From Bacillus sp. HF117_J1_D (GTDB lineage: Bacteria; Bacillota; Bacilli; Bacillales; Bacillaceae_C), in NCBI GenBank assembly GCA_009928435.1, contig JAABNQ010000003.1:1-64000 (forward strand): a stretch of DNA of 64,000 nt, given 5' to 3'. Positions 26,698 through 36,215 of the stretch are shown here, one piece after another (position 1 is the stretch's first letter; the number at the start of each line of letters is the position of its first letter). The translations under genes and the position numbers were made by a program. Under the pieces are notes generated by a model. That model did not search any database and was not told where the DNA came from. It was given only the letters and a program-made list of their open reading frames with translations.

Positions 26698-28053
26698 TTA
26701 GCTTCCAGTCATTTGATCTGCTTCATCCATTCCAAGATCAGTAATATCTCTCTTGAATACTTTTGACATGATGAACATGTAAATAATCCCAATGATTACC
26801 CATACAATCCCTCCGATGAATGCATCGGCATGCAAGTGAGCCCATAAAACGCCTGTAAAAGCTGCACCAAGCGTTGGCATGACGATGTAAGAGAATACTT
26901 GCTTTGGAGTTTGGTATTGTTTCTTTTTAAATACAAAGTATGCAATAACAGATAGGTTAACGAATGTGAACGCTATCAAGGCTCCGAAGTTAATAACAGC
27001 GGAGACCAGCTCAAGACTCGGCCCCATCGCCAGCAAACTGACAATCCCTACGAAAATAACATTGAAAAATGGCGTTCTGAATTTCGGATGCACATATCCA
27101 AACAGTCTTTTAGGCAAGACGCCATTTCTTCCCATAACGAACAGAAGTCTAGAAACACTTGAGTGCGAAGCCAGTCCAGACGCGATAGTCGCAGCAAATG
27201 CTCCGGATAGGAAGATCAATTGGAATACAACTCCGCCAACATATAACGCAATTTCAGGGAGCGTATCATCAACAACATTAAAAACTGAGACGTCTGGGAA
27301 TAATGTTTGTGCAAAGTATGCACCTACGAAGAAGACAGCTCCTCCAATCAGGACAGTGAAAGCAATTGCTTTTGGCATGATATTAATATCCTTAGCTTCT
27401 TCCGTGTACATAGTAATCGCGTCAAAACCGATGAAGGAGAAACATACCACAGTTGCCCCGGTTAAAACAGCTGTAATATGCATATTCGCCTGGAACAATG
27501 GCTGGATCGTCAATAACGTTCCTGTTCCCATTCCTTTATATAGCTGGATTGAACCTAATACAACGAATGCGGCCATTAAAACCAAAGTGAAAACAACTAA
27601 AATGACGTTGACACCTGATGTTGATTTCATACTGATTGCATTGATGACTGTTACAAAGACGACATATATCAACACCCATATCCACGCAGATGCGTCTGGG
27701 AAAAGCGATTCCATATAAAGTCTGATAATGACAGCGTTTACAAGAGGCAGAAGTAAATAGTCAAGCAGTGAAGCCCAGCCGACAAGAAACCCTAGACGGG
27801 GTCCCATTGTTTCTCGAGTATATGTGTATGCTGAACCGGCACTTGGAAAGACCTTTACCATCTTTCCATAGCTGATAGCTGTAAAAAGCATAACGATTAA
27901 ACCTACGACATAAGCCAAGGGGACAAGCCCGCCTGTTTGCTTGGAAACGATTCCAAATGTATCAAATACAACCGTAGGTGTCATGTAACCTAAACCTAAA
28001 GCAACAATTGCCCATAATCCCAGTGATCTTTTCAAAGATGTGTTTGTCCCCAT
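26698..28053 (-). CDS. APC-family amino acid/amine permease
   Basis: A 451-residue transporter with 12 hydrophobic helices. The entry GLGYMTPTVVFDTFGIVS, the FSFIGFDAITMYTEEAKD loop and SSVSRLLFVMGRNGVLP are typical of APC permeases for amino acids or polyamines. The ATG at 28053 has GAGGAGG about 8 nt upstream. A terminator-like dyad at 28128-28166 separates it from the GNAT gene. A close paralogue (40888-42231) also sits beside a GNAT gene, so the pairing is repeated. Confidence 0.85.
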   Translation of the reverse strand: MGTNTSLKRSLGLWAIVALGLGYMTPTVVFDTFGIVSKQTGGLVPLAYVVGLIVMLFTAISYGKMVKVFPSAGSAYTYTRETMGPRLGFLVGWASLLDYLLLPLVNAVIIRLYMESLFPDASAWIWVLIYVVFVTVINAISMKSTSGVNVILVVFTLVLMAAFVVLGSIQLYKGMGTGTLLTIQPLFQANMHITAVLTGATVVCFSFIGFDAITMYTEEAKDINIMPKAIAFTVLIGGAVFFVGAYFAQTLFPDVSVFNVVDDTLPEIALYVGGVVFQLIFLSGAFAATIASGLASHSSVSRLLFVMGRNGVLPKRLFGYVHPKFRTPFFNVIFVGIVSLLAMGPSLELVSAVINFGALIAFTFVNLSVIAYFVFKKKQYQTPKQVFSYIVMPTLGAAFTGVLWAHLHADAFIGGIVWVIIGIIYMFIMSKVFKRDITDLGMDEADQMTGS

Positions 28054-28127
28054 GTAACAGCCTCCTCAGTCTTTCTAATTTTACAATTCCTTATTCGCGA
28101 TTCTTAGGTACCATATAAAGAAAAGCC

Positions 28128-28166
28128 GATATTTTCGAATTAGCATTGTGCTAATCCGAAAATATC
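28128..28166 (-). terminator. long dyad, terminator of the ALDH-GNAT operon
   Basis: GATATTTTCG (28128-28137) plus AATTAGCA pairs with TGCTAAT plus CGAAAATATC (28157-28166). On the leftward transcript it is followed by GGCTTTTCTTT. The symmetry is strong enough that a protein-binding role for the next gene is also possible. Confidence 0.55.
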
Positions 28167-28183
28167 AATTTATCACTTTTTGA

Positions 28184-28305
28184 TCAAATTCACCTTGGCG
28201 TATTTGCGCCTAGATTTTATCCAGATTCAGTGGGTTAAACCCCACTTAATAGAATACCAATATGCTTTCGTCTCACCACTTACATAGCTACTAAACGAAG
28301 TTAAC
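28184..28305 (+). repeat. intergenic element copy 2
   Basis: Second copy of the family. It keeps CAAATTCACCTTGGCG, the TTTGCGCC hairpin arm, AACCCCACTTAATAGAATA, CTCACCACTTACA and GAAGTTAAC, but lacks the central CCTCTG…CAGAGG hairpin. It is preceded by TTGAT. It ends 2-3 nt from the stop codon of the GNAT gene (28308). Confidence 0.75.
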
Positions 28306-28307
28306 GG

Positions 28308-28961
28308 TTACATCAATTTGTAATCCGGATTTTTCCACTCCATTAAAGCTCCATATTTCAATGATTCTGCATCTGTTGGCAAGTAGTTGGGCATGACTGC
28401 CTTGAACTCAAATCCATTCTTCAATTGGAATGTCATGACTGGATCATAGAGTTCTCCACTGACTACTTTCGCTGCATACTGTTCTGGAGTCAGTTCGTTT
28501 GCATACTTGTGATAGTTTGGAATACGTCCTCCAAAAAGGATACTTTCCAGGTTGAATTCTTGTGCAATCGCTCTTCTAGCTTGATATAAACGTTTCCCTA
28601 TCTTTAGGCCTCTATACTCAGGGTGTACAACCACTTCTGTTCCATAAAGGTTTTTACCTTCAGGTTTGTGATTTTTAATATATCCATTATCGGATATATC
28701 ATCAAAATTATGATATACACCATAATCTTCAAAGTTAACAATGACACTTGAACAAGAACCTACGATATTTCCATCCTCATGTTCTATCACGACTTGACCT
28801 TCAGGAAAAATCTCAATTTGGCTGGCCAAGTGCTCAGGCTTAAATGGAATTTCTGGGTCTCCGAATCCGATGGCTGCCATCTCATTCACCTTATAGATGT
28901 CGTCTAATGTCATTAGTCTTGCTCCTGCTGCTTCTATAGTTTTAAGAAACTGGGTTCTCAT
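28308..28961 (-). CDS. GNAT family N-acetyltransferase (copy 1)
   Basis: A 217-residue acetyl-CoA-dependent acetyltransferase. The acetyl-CoA loop is VVVHPEYRGLKIGKRLY, followed by LFGGRIPNYHKYANELTPEQY and the conserved end ALMEWKNPDY. The ATG at 28961 has AAGGAGGGG 8 nt upstream; the frame extends to 29045 without one. It follows the aldehyde dehydrogenase gene in a sigma-54 operon. The same domain recurs at 40203-40907 and as the N-terminal half of 45174-46715. An amine or polyamine acceptor is likely from context (inference). Confidence 0.85.
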   Translation of the reverse strand: MRTQFLKTIEAAGARLMTLDDIYKVNEMAAIGFGDPEIPFKPEHLASQIEIFPEGQVVIEHEDGNIVGSCSSVIVNFEDYGVYHNFDDISDNGYIKNHKPEGKNLYGTEVVVHPEYRGLKIGKRLYQARRAIAQEFNLESILFGGRIPNYHKYANELTPEQYAAKVVSGELYDPVMTFQLKNGFEFKAVMPNYLPTDAESLKYGALMEWKNPDYKLM

Positions 28962-28984
28962 AGACAGCCCCTCCTTTTTTAATG

Positions 28985-29015
28985 GGATTGTGCGTAAAAC
29001 ATTCACGCACAATCC
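28985..29015. terminator. intercistronic hairpin between ALDH and GNAT genes
   Basis: GGATTGTGCGT (28985-28995) pairs perfectly with ACGCACAATCC (29005-29015). It lies just upstream of the GNAT ribosome site and has no T-run on the leftward transcript. It may be an RNA processing or stability element rather than a terminator. Confidence 0.45.
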
Positions 29016-29164
29016 TTTACTGTTAGTCCCGATGCTCAGCAACAAGCAAACTTAACTCTTCTTCCGATAAGTCAACATCGGCTCCTTCGTCAAAGTGTTT
29101 CCTTTATCTCGTCAGAATCACTCCAGTTTGTACGTCGCTAAACGGGCACCTTCCGCTTTTCTTA

Positions 29165-30586
29165 TTAGTTTTCGTAAATAGATACAAATTTCTCTTCCAA
29201 ATACTCTTCCAGACCGAACTTTCCGCCCTCTTTACCCATTCCGCTTTCTTTTATCCCGCCGAATGGAGCTTGAATGACAATTGGAGCCGGGTCGTTGATT
29301 CCAATGATTCCAAACTCAAGCTCTCTTGTCATTCTTAATCCACGGCCAAGGTCTTTTGTATAGCAGTATGCGGCAAGTCCATATAATGTACTATTCGCTT
29401 TTTCAATGATCTCTTCTTCGCTTTCAAATGTGAATACTGGTGCAATTGGACCAAATGTCTCTTCTGTTGCGATGACCATGTCGTCTGTAGCGTTTAAGAG
29501 AACCGTTGGTTCAAAGAAATATCCATCGCCACTTTCGTAATTGAAAACTTTTCCTCCTGCAACGACTTCTGCATTGTTCTTCACAGCATCCGCTACTTGG
29601 TTTTTCATTGTTTCAAGTGCTTTTTCATTGATTAGAGGACCAACGTCGGTTCCTTCTTCCAGTCCATCACCAATTTTCAATTCAGCTGTTCGTTTCGCAA
29701 GCTTTTCTGCAAATTCCTTTGCAATGCTTTGATGTGCATACACACGGTTTGTGCTGATACATGTTTGACCTGAGTTTTTAAACTTGGACAGCATAACACC
29801 TTCAACAGCCAAGTCTATATCCGCATCATCAAAAACGATGTATGGAGCATGTCCACCCAATTCCATTGATACTTTTTTCATCGTATCAGCTGAATCGCGA
29901 ACGAGCTTTTTCCCAATAAATGTGGAACCTGTGAATGTCAGCTTGCGCACATCCGGGCTGGATGTCAACGCTTTTCCAATTTCTTCGGCAGGTCCAACAA
30001 CAAGGTTTACAACACCTTTTGGAAGTCCTGCTTCATGGAAGCATTCGAACACTTTGATTGCAGATAATGGTGTCTGCAATGCAGGCTTAAGGACGATTGT
30101 ACAACCTGCTGCAAGTGCAGGAGCAATTTTCCTAGTAATCATTGAAAGTGGGAAGTTCCATGGCGTAATGGCTCCGCAGACTCCGACCGGCTGTTTAATG
30201 ACCATCAGGCTTTTATCTTGGTGGGAAGCAGGAAGCACTTCTCCGTATATTCTTTTCGCTTCTTCTGCATACCAGTCAAGATAACTGATTGCGCTGAGCA
30301 CTTCTCTTTTTGCATCCGGAAGCGGTTTCCCATTTTCCAGCGTGACAATCTGTGCGAGCTCGTCTACTCTTTCTTTCATTAAATTGACTGTTTTGAAAAG
30401 ATAGGCACTTCTTTCATTTCCTGTAGTCTTCTTCCAAGTTTTAAAAGCTTCTTTTGCAGCTGCGATTGCCGACTTTGTTTCTTCTCCTCCACAAACCGAG
30501 ATTGTATCAATCACTTCCAACGTTGCTGGGTTAGTAACTTGTTCTTTTTGATCAGATTCATGCCATTCTCCGTTAATGTAGTACAT
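29165..30586 (-). CDS. NAD(P)-dependent aldehyde dehydrogenase, succinate-semialdehyde type
   Basis: A 473-residue ALDH-superfamily enzyme oxidising an aldehyde to an acid. Cofactor motif TFTGSTFIGKKL, catalytic Glu in MELGGHAPYIVF and catalytic Cys in KNSGQTCISTNR are present. It resembles GabD-type succinate-semialdehyde dehydrogenases. The ATG at 30586 follows GGAGG; the frame extends to 30637 without a ribosome site. A -24/-12 promoter at 30698-30714 shows sigma-54 control. In a polyamine route it would oxidise the aldehyde made by the DAO-type oxidase (inference). Confidence 0.88.
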   Translation of the reverse strand: MYYINGEWHESDQKEQVTNPATLEVIDTISVCGGEETKSAIAAAKEAFKTWKKTTGNERSAYLFKTVNLMKERVDELAQIVTLENGKPLPDAKREVLSAISYLDWYAEEAKRIYGEVLPASHQDKSLMVIKQPVGVCGAITPWNFPLSMITRKIAPALAAGCTIVLKPALQTPLSAIKVFECFHEAGLPKGVVNLVVGPAEEIGKALTSSPDVRKLTFTGSTFIGKKLVRDSADTMKKVSMELGGHAPYIVFDDADIDLAVEGVMLSKFKNSGQTCISTNRVYAHQSIAKEFAEKLAKRTAELKIGDGLEEGTDVGPLINEKALETMKNQVADAVKNNAEVVAGGKVFNYESGDGYFFEPTVLLNATDDMVIATEETFGPIAPVFTFESEEEIIEKANSTLYGLAAYCYTKDLGRGLRMTRELEFGIIGINDPAPIVIQAPFGGIKESGMGKEGGKFGLEEYLEEKFVSIYEN

Positions 30587-30697
30587 GGAAAATCCTCCTT
30601 CAGACAAATTAAAATAGATTAAATGATTTAGCCTCAATGATTAACTCATTTGTTCGAAAAGCTGTTCCGAATCGAAGTCAGTCACTCAATATTATTA

Positions 30698-30714
30698 TGC
30701 AATTACCATGCCAA
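30698..30714 (-). promoter_or_regulatory. sigma-54 (-24/-12) promoter of the ALDH-GNAT operon
   Basis: On the minus strand the sequence is TTGGCATGGTAATTGCA: GG and GC elements separated by exactly 10 nt, the sigma-54 spacing. It points to the ALDH start about 110 bp away. Confidence 0.85.
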
Positions 30715-30819
30715 CTATAAAATAAGACTATCCTTTTGAAAACGCCGTCATTTTAGAGCATTTAATAGGTTAAAGCCCTTTCATTTTAACCACAAATCTA
30801 TTCTATTATCAATAGTTTT

Positions 30820-30833
30820 ATTCAAAAATGCAT
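30820..30833. promoter_or_regulatory. candidate activator site (ATTCA-N4-TGCAT)
   Basis: ATTCAAAAATGCAT lies about 105 bp upstream of the -24/-12 promoter at 30698. It differs by one base from the dyads found upstream of the other two sigma-54 promoters in this window, so it is probably the binding site of the adjacent activator. Confidence 0.6.
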
Positions 30834-30864
30834 AAATTGCCACATAACGACCACATCAAACCTT

Positions 30865-32988
30865 TTATCCTCCTCCCCCTTGTTTCCTATTAACAATTTT
30901 TTGATATTTCCTACTGACGGAGGATTGGCTGATTCCTAGCGCTACCGCCGCTTTTGTTGTGGTTTTATATAGATTCATCGCCTGTGTAATCAGCTGTTCT
31001 TCTACTGCCTCATAGGCTTCTTGCAATGGCATGATATTGGTGATAATCGGTTTCACCTTCGTCATCGGCTCATTCAATTTCAACACTTGTCCAACCACGC
31101 TGGCATCAATCATCTCTTCATCAGCCGTGACTACTAAACGTTCCACAATATTCTGCAGTTCCCGAATATTTCCAGGCCAAGTATATGCTTCTAATAGATT
31201 AAGAGCATCCGGCGTTAAATGGTAGCTGCTATTATGCCTTTCATTAAATTGTTTTAGGAAATGAAAAGCAATTAACGGAATATCCTCATTTCTTTCTCTT
31301 AATGGCGGAACATGAATTGGAATAACATTTAAACGATAGAAGAGATCCTCGCGAAACGACCCATCCGCCACCATTTCTCTTAGACTTGTATTGGTCGCCG
31401 CTATTATTTGGACATCAACTGAGAAAGTTTGAGTGCTGCCAACAGGAGCAACCTCTCTCTCCTGAAGGACACGAAGAAGCTTCACCTGAAGTCTGAGTGG
31501 TAATTCTCCAATCTCATCAAGGAACAACACCCCTTGGTCAGCTTGCTTAAAGTAACCATCCTTTCCGCCTGGGTCCGCACCAGTGAAAGCCCCCTTCACA
31601 TAGCCAAAAAGTTCACTTTCCAAGAGTGCTTCTGGAATGGCTCCGCAATTTACCTTTAAAAATGGCTGCCCCTTCCGGCTACCTAGTTGATGAATCGCAT
31701 GAGCAATCACTTCTTTACCGACGCCAGATTCTCCTTGGATCAGTACAGTGGAAGAGAATTTCGCTACTTTATGGATCTGCCCCATAATATCTTCCATCTT
31801 TTGACTACGATATATCAGCTTCCGGCTTAATTGTTCTTGCATCTTCATCTCATCGAGCTCTTGTTTATACTGAGCGGATATTTTCTTCATCTCACGAAGT
31901 TCATCACGCAGACGAGTCGCTTCTGTAATATCTCGAGAGGCTACGATAATTCTTTCAATCTCACCATTGTCATCAAGCACCGGATTGCCCACAGCCAAAA
32001 CCTTCTTGCCGGCCGGGGTTTCCTGCACAACAGAAACTTTTTTCTTCTTCTCAATAACAAGCCGTGTCACCGAAGGCATGAACCGCCCCTGCTTTTCGAG
32101 TTCGATAATATTTTTACCGACCAGGTCTTTCAGGTCTACTCCCCAAAATTCCGGGATAGCGTTTTCACTATAACGAATTAATTCCCCTTTAGCGTTCACT
32201 ACTAGAATCTCATCATAAATACTGGACAGGATAGCATTCAGATCCTTATTCAAATTCTTGACCGATTCTAGTTCCATAGCCATCTGCTCAACCATCGGAA
32301 TATCCTGAACAATGATGATAATTCCCTCTACATTCTTTTCATCATTGATAATCGGACTGTAATCTACGAGAATCCCCGATTCGTTTGTGACCTGGAGTTG
32401 ATTTAATACGGTTTCACCAGTCTGAAAAACATGCTTCAGATGATCAGCATTAAAGATTGTTTCAGCTGGATATTTTAATACCTGCCCTGCTTTAAAGCGG
32501 GTCATTTCCAATGCCGATTCATTGCAGTCAATAATCATTCCATGATTGTCAATAATGAATATCCCCATCGGAATGGACATCAGAAGAATCTTCAATATAT
32601 TGGCATTTTCATTTTCCTGCCTAAAAAGCTCAACAATCAAATCCTCACGTAATACATAGCCTGTAATTGAATCGCTTTCATTTTTAATTAAAGATAATTC
32701 CTTTCCAAGCACTTGAAATATTGAAGAAAAAGACAGGTTTTCTGATAGCGTGCTCAATTCGGTAACAGGCAAAGCATATTCCTTAATTTGTTCAAGCTCT
32801 AACTCCCCATGTTCACGCTCACTTACAGGAAGCTCCTTCAAATAAAGATAGGAAGTGATTGTTCCGCCTTCCTCCAAAAATATAAATCGGTTCTTTTTAT
32901 CCGACAAAAGGGCTCGCCAATTTCGCTGAGGCTGATCCACAGAAAGCTTGACTATTGATTGGATAATATCTCTCGAAATTAAAAACAC
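30865..32988 (-). CDS. sigma-54-dependent transcriptional activator with two PAS domains
   Basis: A 707-residue enhancer-binding protein. An N-terminal sensory region (1-120) is followed by PAS domains at about 130-235 and 255-360, a coiled linker, the AAA+ domain (about 400-625) with Walker A GESGVGKE, sigma-54 contact loop GAFTGA and Walker B LFLDEIGE, and a C-terminal HTH (TKAAVALGISQSSVSRKYQK). The start is GTG 32988 with a GGGGGAG site upstream. It lies between two sigma-54 operons and probably controls both, and the NhaC operon too, through ATTCA-N4-TGMAT sites. Confidence 0.92.
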   Translation of the reverse strand: MFLISRDIIQSIVKLSVDQPQRNWRALLSDKKNRFIFLEEGGTITSYLYLKELPVSEREHGELELEQIKEYALPVTELSTLSENLSFSSIFQVLGKELSLIKNESDSITGYVLREDLIVELFRQENENANILKILLMSIPMGIFIIDNHGMIIDCNESALEMTRFKAGQVLKYPAETIFNADHLKHVFQTGETVLNQLQVTNESGILVDYSPIINDEKNVEGIIIIVQDIPMVEQMAMELESVKNLNKDLNAILSSIYDEILVVNAKGELIRYSENAIPEFWGVDLKDLVGKNIIELEKQGRFMPSVTRLVIEKKKKVSVVQETPAGKKVLAVGNPVLDDNGEIERIIVASRDITEATRLRDELREMKKISAQYKQELDEMKMQEQLSRKLIYRSQKMEDIMGQIHKVAKFSSTVLIQGESGVGKEVIAHAIHQLGSRKGQPFLKVNCGAIPEALLESELFGYVKGAFTGADPGGKDGYFKQADQGVLFLDEIGELPLRLQVKLLRVLQEREVAPVGSTQTFSVDVQIIAATNTSLREMVADGSFREDLFYRLNVIPIHVPPLRERNEDIPLIAFHFLKQFNERHNSSYHLTPDALNLLEAYTWPGNIRELQNIVERLVVTADEEMIDASVVGQVLKLNEPMTKVKPIITNIMPLQEAYEAVEEQLITQAMNLYKTTTKAAVALGISQSSVSRKYQKIVNRKQGGGG

Positions 32989-33058
32989 ACCGCTCTCCCC
33001 CTTCCGCTTCTGTCAGTTTTTGTCGCTTCTATATTATTCATTATATCAGAAAATCTAC

Positions 33059-33072
33059 ATTCATCTATGAAT
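33059..33072. promoter_or_regulatory. candidate activator site 1 upstream of potA
   Basis: ATTCATCTATGAAT, a dyad of the ATTCA-N4-TGAAT form, about 190 bp upstream of the pot operon's -24/-12 promoter, a normal distance for enhancer sites. Confidence 0.6.
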
Positions 33073-33085
33073 TTTTTCATTTTTT

Positions 33086-33099
33086 ATTCAGAGATGAAT
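33086..33099. promoter_or_regulatory. candidate activator site 2 upstream of potA
   Basis: ATTCAGAGATGAAT, the same ATTCA-N4-TGAAT dyad, 27 bp from site 1. Paired sites are usual for oligomeric sigma-54 activators. Confidence 0.6.
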
Positions 33100-33262
33100 T
33101 ATTAGGATATTTTCTGCATAACTTTTTCTATGTAAATTTTTCGAAAAATTAAAAATATCCGTCCTTTTATTCCGTTTCGAATAAACTATGCAAAACATCA
33201 TAACTTTCTTTCCTTTTCATAGAATGTTGTCTATTCATTTAAATAAATTACACATATAACTT

Positions 33263-33279
33263 TTGGCATGTAATTTGCA
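33263..33279 (+). promoter_or_regulatory. sigma-54 (-24/-12) promoter of the pot operon
   Basis: TTGGCATGTAATTTGCA: GG at 33265-33266 and GC at 33277-33278 with 10 nt between, a near-perfect consensus. It lies about 80 bp upstream of the potA start. Confidence 0.88.
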
Positions 33280-33356
33280 TTAATATTATATAAGTTTTGT
33301 CTAGGGTTAATATTCTGATTAAAGGTCGCAACCAAGACTAAAGGAGTGGTATTATT

Positions 33357-34427
33357 TTGAGTGAATGGATGGTCACATTGAACAATGTAGTCAAAAGCTT
33401 CGATAACAACGTTGTGGTAAGAAATATTAACATGGATATCAAAACCGGAGAGTTTCTCACCCTTTTAGGACCCTCAGGGTGTGGAAAAACTACAACTCTT
33501 CGTATGATTGCCGGATTTGAACAGCCTACTGACGGAGAAGTCATAATCGACGGAAAAGAAGTCAGCAATATCCCCCCACATAAGAGAGATGTGAATACTG
33601 TTTTCCAGAGTTACGCTTTATTCCCTCATATGAATGTTTTTGATAATGTCGCTTTTGGCCTTAAGATGAAAAAAATAAACAAGGATGATATGAGGCGTCG
33701 TGTAATGGAAGCGCTTAAATTAGTCCAGCTTGAAGGCTTTGCCAAACGCAAACCCGATCAGCTCAGTGGGGGACAAAAACAGCGTGTTGCTATCGCACGC
33801 GCCTTGGTCAACAGCCCAAAGGTTCTACTTCTTGACGAGCCTCTTGGGGCACTCGATTTAAAACTGCGAAAACAAATGCAGGTTGAGCTGAAACATTTGC
33901 AACAAAAACTAGGCATTACTTTCATCTATGTAACGCATGACCAAGAAGAGGCCTTGACAATGTCTGATAGGATTGCCGTTATGAACGGCGGTATTATTGA
34001 ACAGCTTGGTACACCTGATGAAATTTATGAACGTCCAGCTTCTCGCTTTGTGGCAGATTTTATTGGTGAAACGAACTTGTTTGAAGGAAAAATTATCGGA
34101 TTAGACGAACAACATGCATACCTCGACCTTTCTGGGCATAAAGTACCCATCATTCCAACAACGAAAGTATCATTGGACGAGGAAGTGTCAATGGCCATTC
34201 GCCCTGAGCGAGTACAGCTGCATAATGAGCTAAACGGAGCCGGCTTCGCTATCCCAGGCAAGGTCGTAGAACACATTTACGTAGGATCCATCATTAAAAC
34301 GGTCGTATCTCTTCCCGGAGGAGATCAAGTCACTGTCAATAAGACCCCGGAAGTGGCTCATTCATTTGCTGTTGATCAAGATGTATATGTGAAATGGGAG
34401 CCTGACAAGGCGGTGATCATTGCATGA
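33357..34427 (+). CDS. potA: spermidine/putrescine-type ABC transporter ATPase
   Basis: A 356-residue ATPase with Walker [14 protein letters not shown], signature [15 protein letters not shown], Walker [12 protein letters not shown] and a C-terminal TOBE domain, as in PotA. The TTG start at 33357 has AAGGAG about 10 nt upstream. It overlaps potB by 4 bp (ATGA). It energises polyamine uptake with the two permeases and several PotD-like binding proteins. Control is by sigma-54. Confidence 0.9.
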   Translation: MSEWMVTLNNVVKSFDNNVVVRNINMDIKTGEFLTLLGPSGCGKTTTLRMIAGFEQPTDGEVIIDGKEVSNIPPHKRDVNTVFQSYALFPHMNVFDNVAFGLKMKKINKDDMRRRVMEALKLVQLEGFAKRKPDQLSGGQKQRVAIARALVNSPKVLLLDEPLGALDLKLRKQMQVELKHLQQKLGITFIYVTHDQEEALTMSDRIAVMNGGIIEQLGTPDEIYERPASRFVADFIGETNLFEGKIIGLDEQHAYLDLSGHKVPIIPTTKVSLDEEVSMAIRPERVQLHNELNGAGFAIPGKVVEHIYVGSIIKTVVSLPGGDQVTVNKTPEVAHSFAVDQDVYVKWEPDKAVIIA

Positions 34428-35344
34428 TGGAGACCAACGTTGCACGAGCCGATAAAACACCGACGATGACCAAGGAGAAGAAGAAACACCCCAGCGGTCG
34501 ATTGTTCGGAATGGCTTGGACACTCTCACCTGTTACGTTTTGGCTTGTACTGTTTTTTATTTTTCCACTTCTCTTCATACTCATTATCAGTTTTGCCACA
34601 AGGGGATTATATGGCGGAGTTGAGTATAGCTTTACATTAGAAAACTATACCCGTTTTTTCGACCCCCTCTATCTGAAAATTTTATGGGACTCATTGGTCA
34701 TAGCTGGTTTTACAACGATCCTATGTCTAGTCTTTGGCTACCCCTTTGCTTATATTATTGCAAGAGCACCAAAGAAATACCGAGCATTTTTAGTCATGCT
34801 TGTCATGGTGCCATTCTGGACAAATTCACTCGTTAGAACATATGCATGGATTGTCCTTTTACGTACAGAAGGAGTTATTAATATAGTACTGATGAAGATA
34901 GGCATTATCTCCGAGCCATTGGCCATGTTGTACAACCACGGCGCTGTCATGATCGGATTGACCTACACACTATTTCCTTTCATGGTTTTACCGCTTTATG
35001 CATCCATTGAACAGCTGGATAAGTCATTGTTGGAAGCGTCAAGCGATTTAGGTGCGAAACCTTGGCAAACATTTATAAGGATTACCCTCCCACTCACAAT
35101 GCCTGGAGTGGTTGCCGGCGCCCTGCTTACATTCATCCCAACGCTTGGGCTGTTCTTCATCCCGGATTTAATGGGGGGATCCAAGTCACTTTTGATCGGA
35201 AACCTGATAAAAAATCAGTTCCTTACAGCAAGAGATTGGCCGTTCGGCTCTGCCGCATCTATGATTTTGATGGTGCTGACACTAATCTTTATCCTCATCT
35301 ATCTCAGAATCGGCGGTAATAAAAAAGGACTCGAGGTGTTGTAA
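34424..35344 (+). CDS. potB: spermidine/putrescine-type ABC permease PotB
   Basis: A 306-residue permease with six helices, a charged cytoplasmic N-terminal tail and the EAA-like loop [22 protein letters not shown]. It matches PotB. Its start overlaps the potA stop (ATGA), and its TAA is followed directly by the potC ATG. Confidence 0.88.
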   Translation: MMETNVARADKTPTMTKEKKKHPSGRLFGMAWTLSPVTFWLVLFFIFPLLFILIISFATRGLYGGVEYSFTLENYTRFFDPLYLKILWDSLVIAGFTTILCLVFGYPFAYIIARAPKKYRAFLVMLVMVPFWTNSLVRTYAWIVLLRTEGVINIVLMKIGIISEPLAMLYNHGAVMIGLTYTLFPFMVLPLYASIEQLDKSLLEASSDLGAKPWQTFIRITLPLTMPGVVAGALLTFIPTLGLFFIPDLMGGSKSLLIGNLIKNQFLTARDWPFGSAASMILMVLTLIFILIYLRIGGNKKGLEVL

Positions 35345-36118
35345 ATGAATCTCCGACTGAAAAAATTGCCATCGATTCTATACGCATTATTCATTTATGG
35401 ATTTTTATATATTCCGATTATTATATTGATCGTATTCTCTTTTAACAAATCAAGATTAAATGCCGTATGGACTGGTTTTACCTTTGAATGGTATGGGAAA
35501 CTCATGCAAAACAGTGACATTCTAGCTGCGGCCAAAAATAGTTTGACCGTCGCTTTCGTTTCAACCATTGTTGCCACAATGATCGGAACAATCGCCGCCG
35601 TTGGTATGTATCGCTTTCATTTCCGTGGCAAAACTGCACTTGATGGGATGCTGTACCTCCCCATCGTCATTCCGGAAATTGTCATGGGGATTTCTCTGCT
35701 GGCCTTTTTCGCACTTGTCAACGTTCCACTTGGCATTACAACATTGGTGATCGCCCACATCACATTCTGTATTCCATTTGTTGTCGTTATCGTCAGGGCA
35801 AGGCTGGAAGGCTTTGATCCATCAATGGAAGAAGCCGCAAGGGATCTGGGCGCAAATGAGTGGCACACTTTTACAAAGGTAACACTGCCTATCATCGGAC
35901 CAGGTATCATGGCTGGTGCGCTTTTATCTTTCACCCTATCCATTGATGACGTGATTATCAGTTTCTTCGTTGCTGGACCAAGCAGCACGACATTGCCTTT
36001 GAAGATTTTCTCGATGGTAAAGTTCGGTGTATCACCGGAGATCAATGCCCTTTCCACATTAATGCTTGTGATTACCTTGTCCATCGCTGTATTTGCACAA
36101 CTCAGACTAACCAAATAA
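35345..36118 (+). CDS. potC: spermidine/putrescine-type ABC permease PotC
   Basis: A 257-residue permease with six helices and the loop MEEAARDLGANEWHTFTKVTLP, as in PotC. SFTLSIDDVIISFFVAGP is a family hallmark. It starts at the base after the potB stop. A hairpin (36143-36171) follows before the first potD-like gene. Confidence 0.88.
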   Translation: MNLRLKKLPSILYALFIYGFLYIPIIILIVFSFNKSRLNAVWTGFTFEWYGKLMQNSDILAAAKNSLTVAFVSTIVATMIGTIAAVGMYRFHFRGKTALDGMLYLPIVIPEIVMGISLLAFFALVNVPLGITTLVIAHITFCIPFVVVIVRARLEGFDPSMEEAARDLGANEWHTFTKVTLPIIGPGIMAGALLSFTLSIDDVIISFFVAGPSSTTLPLKIFSMVKFGVSPEINALSTLMLVITLSIAVFAQLRLTK

Positions 36119-36142
36119 TTGAGCTTGCTGATTCAATATAGT

Positions 36143-36171
36143 ATAGCCGGTACTTAAAAGGTACCGGCTAT
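36143..36171 (+). terminator. intercistronic hairpin/attenuator between potC and potD
   Basis: ATAGCCGGTAC (36143-36153) pairs perfectly with GTACCGGCTAT (36161-36171), with only a short T-run. It may reduce or stabilise transcripts so that permease and binding-protein levels differ. Confidence 0.5.
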
Positions 36172-36215
36172 TTAAGGAAAATATAATTTTGAAAAATCGG
36201 AAAGGGGGAAATATT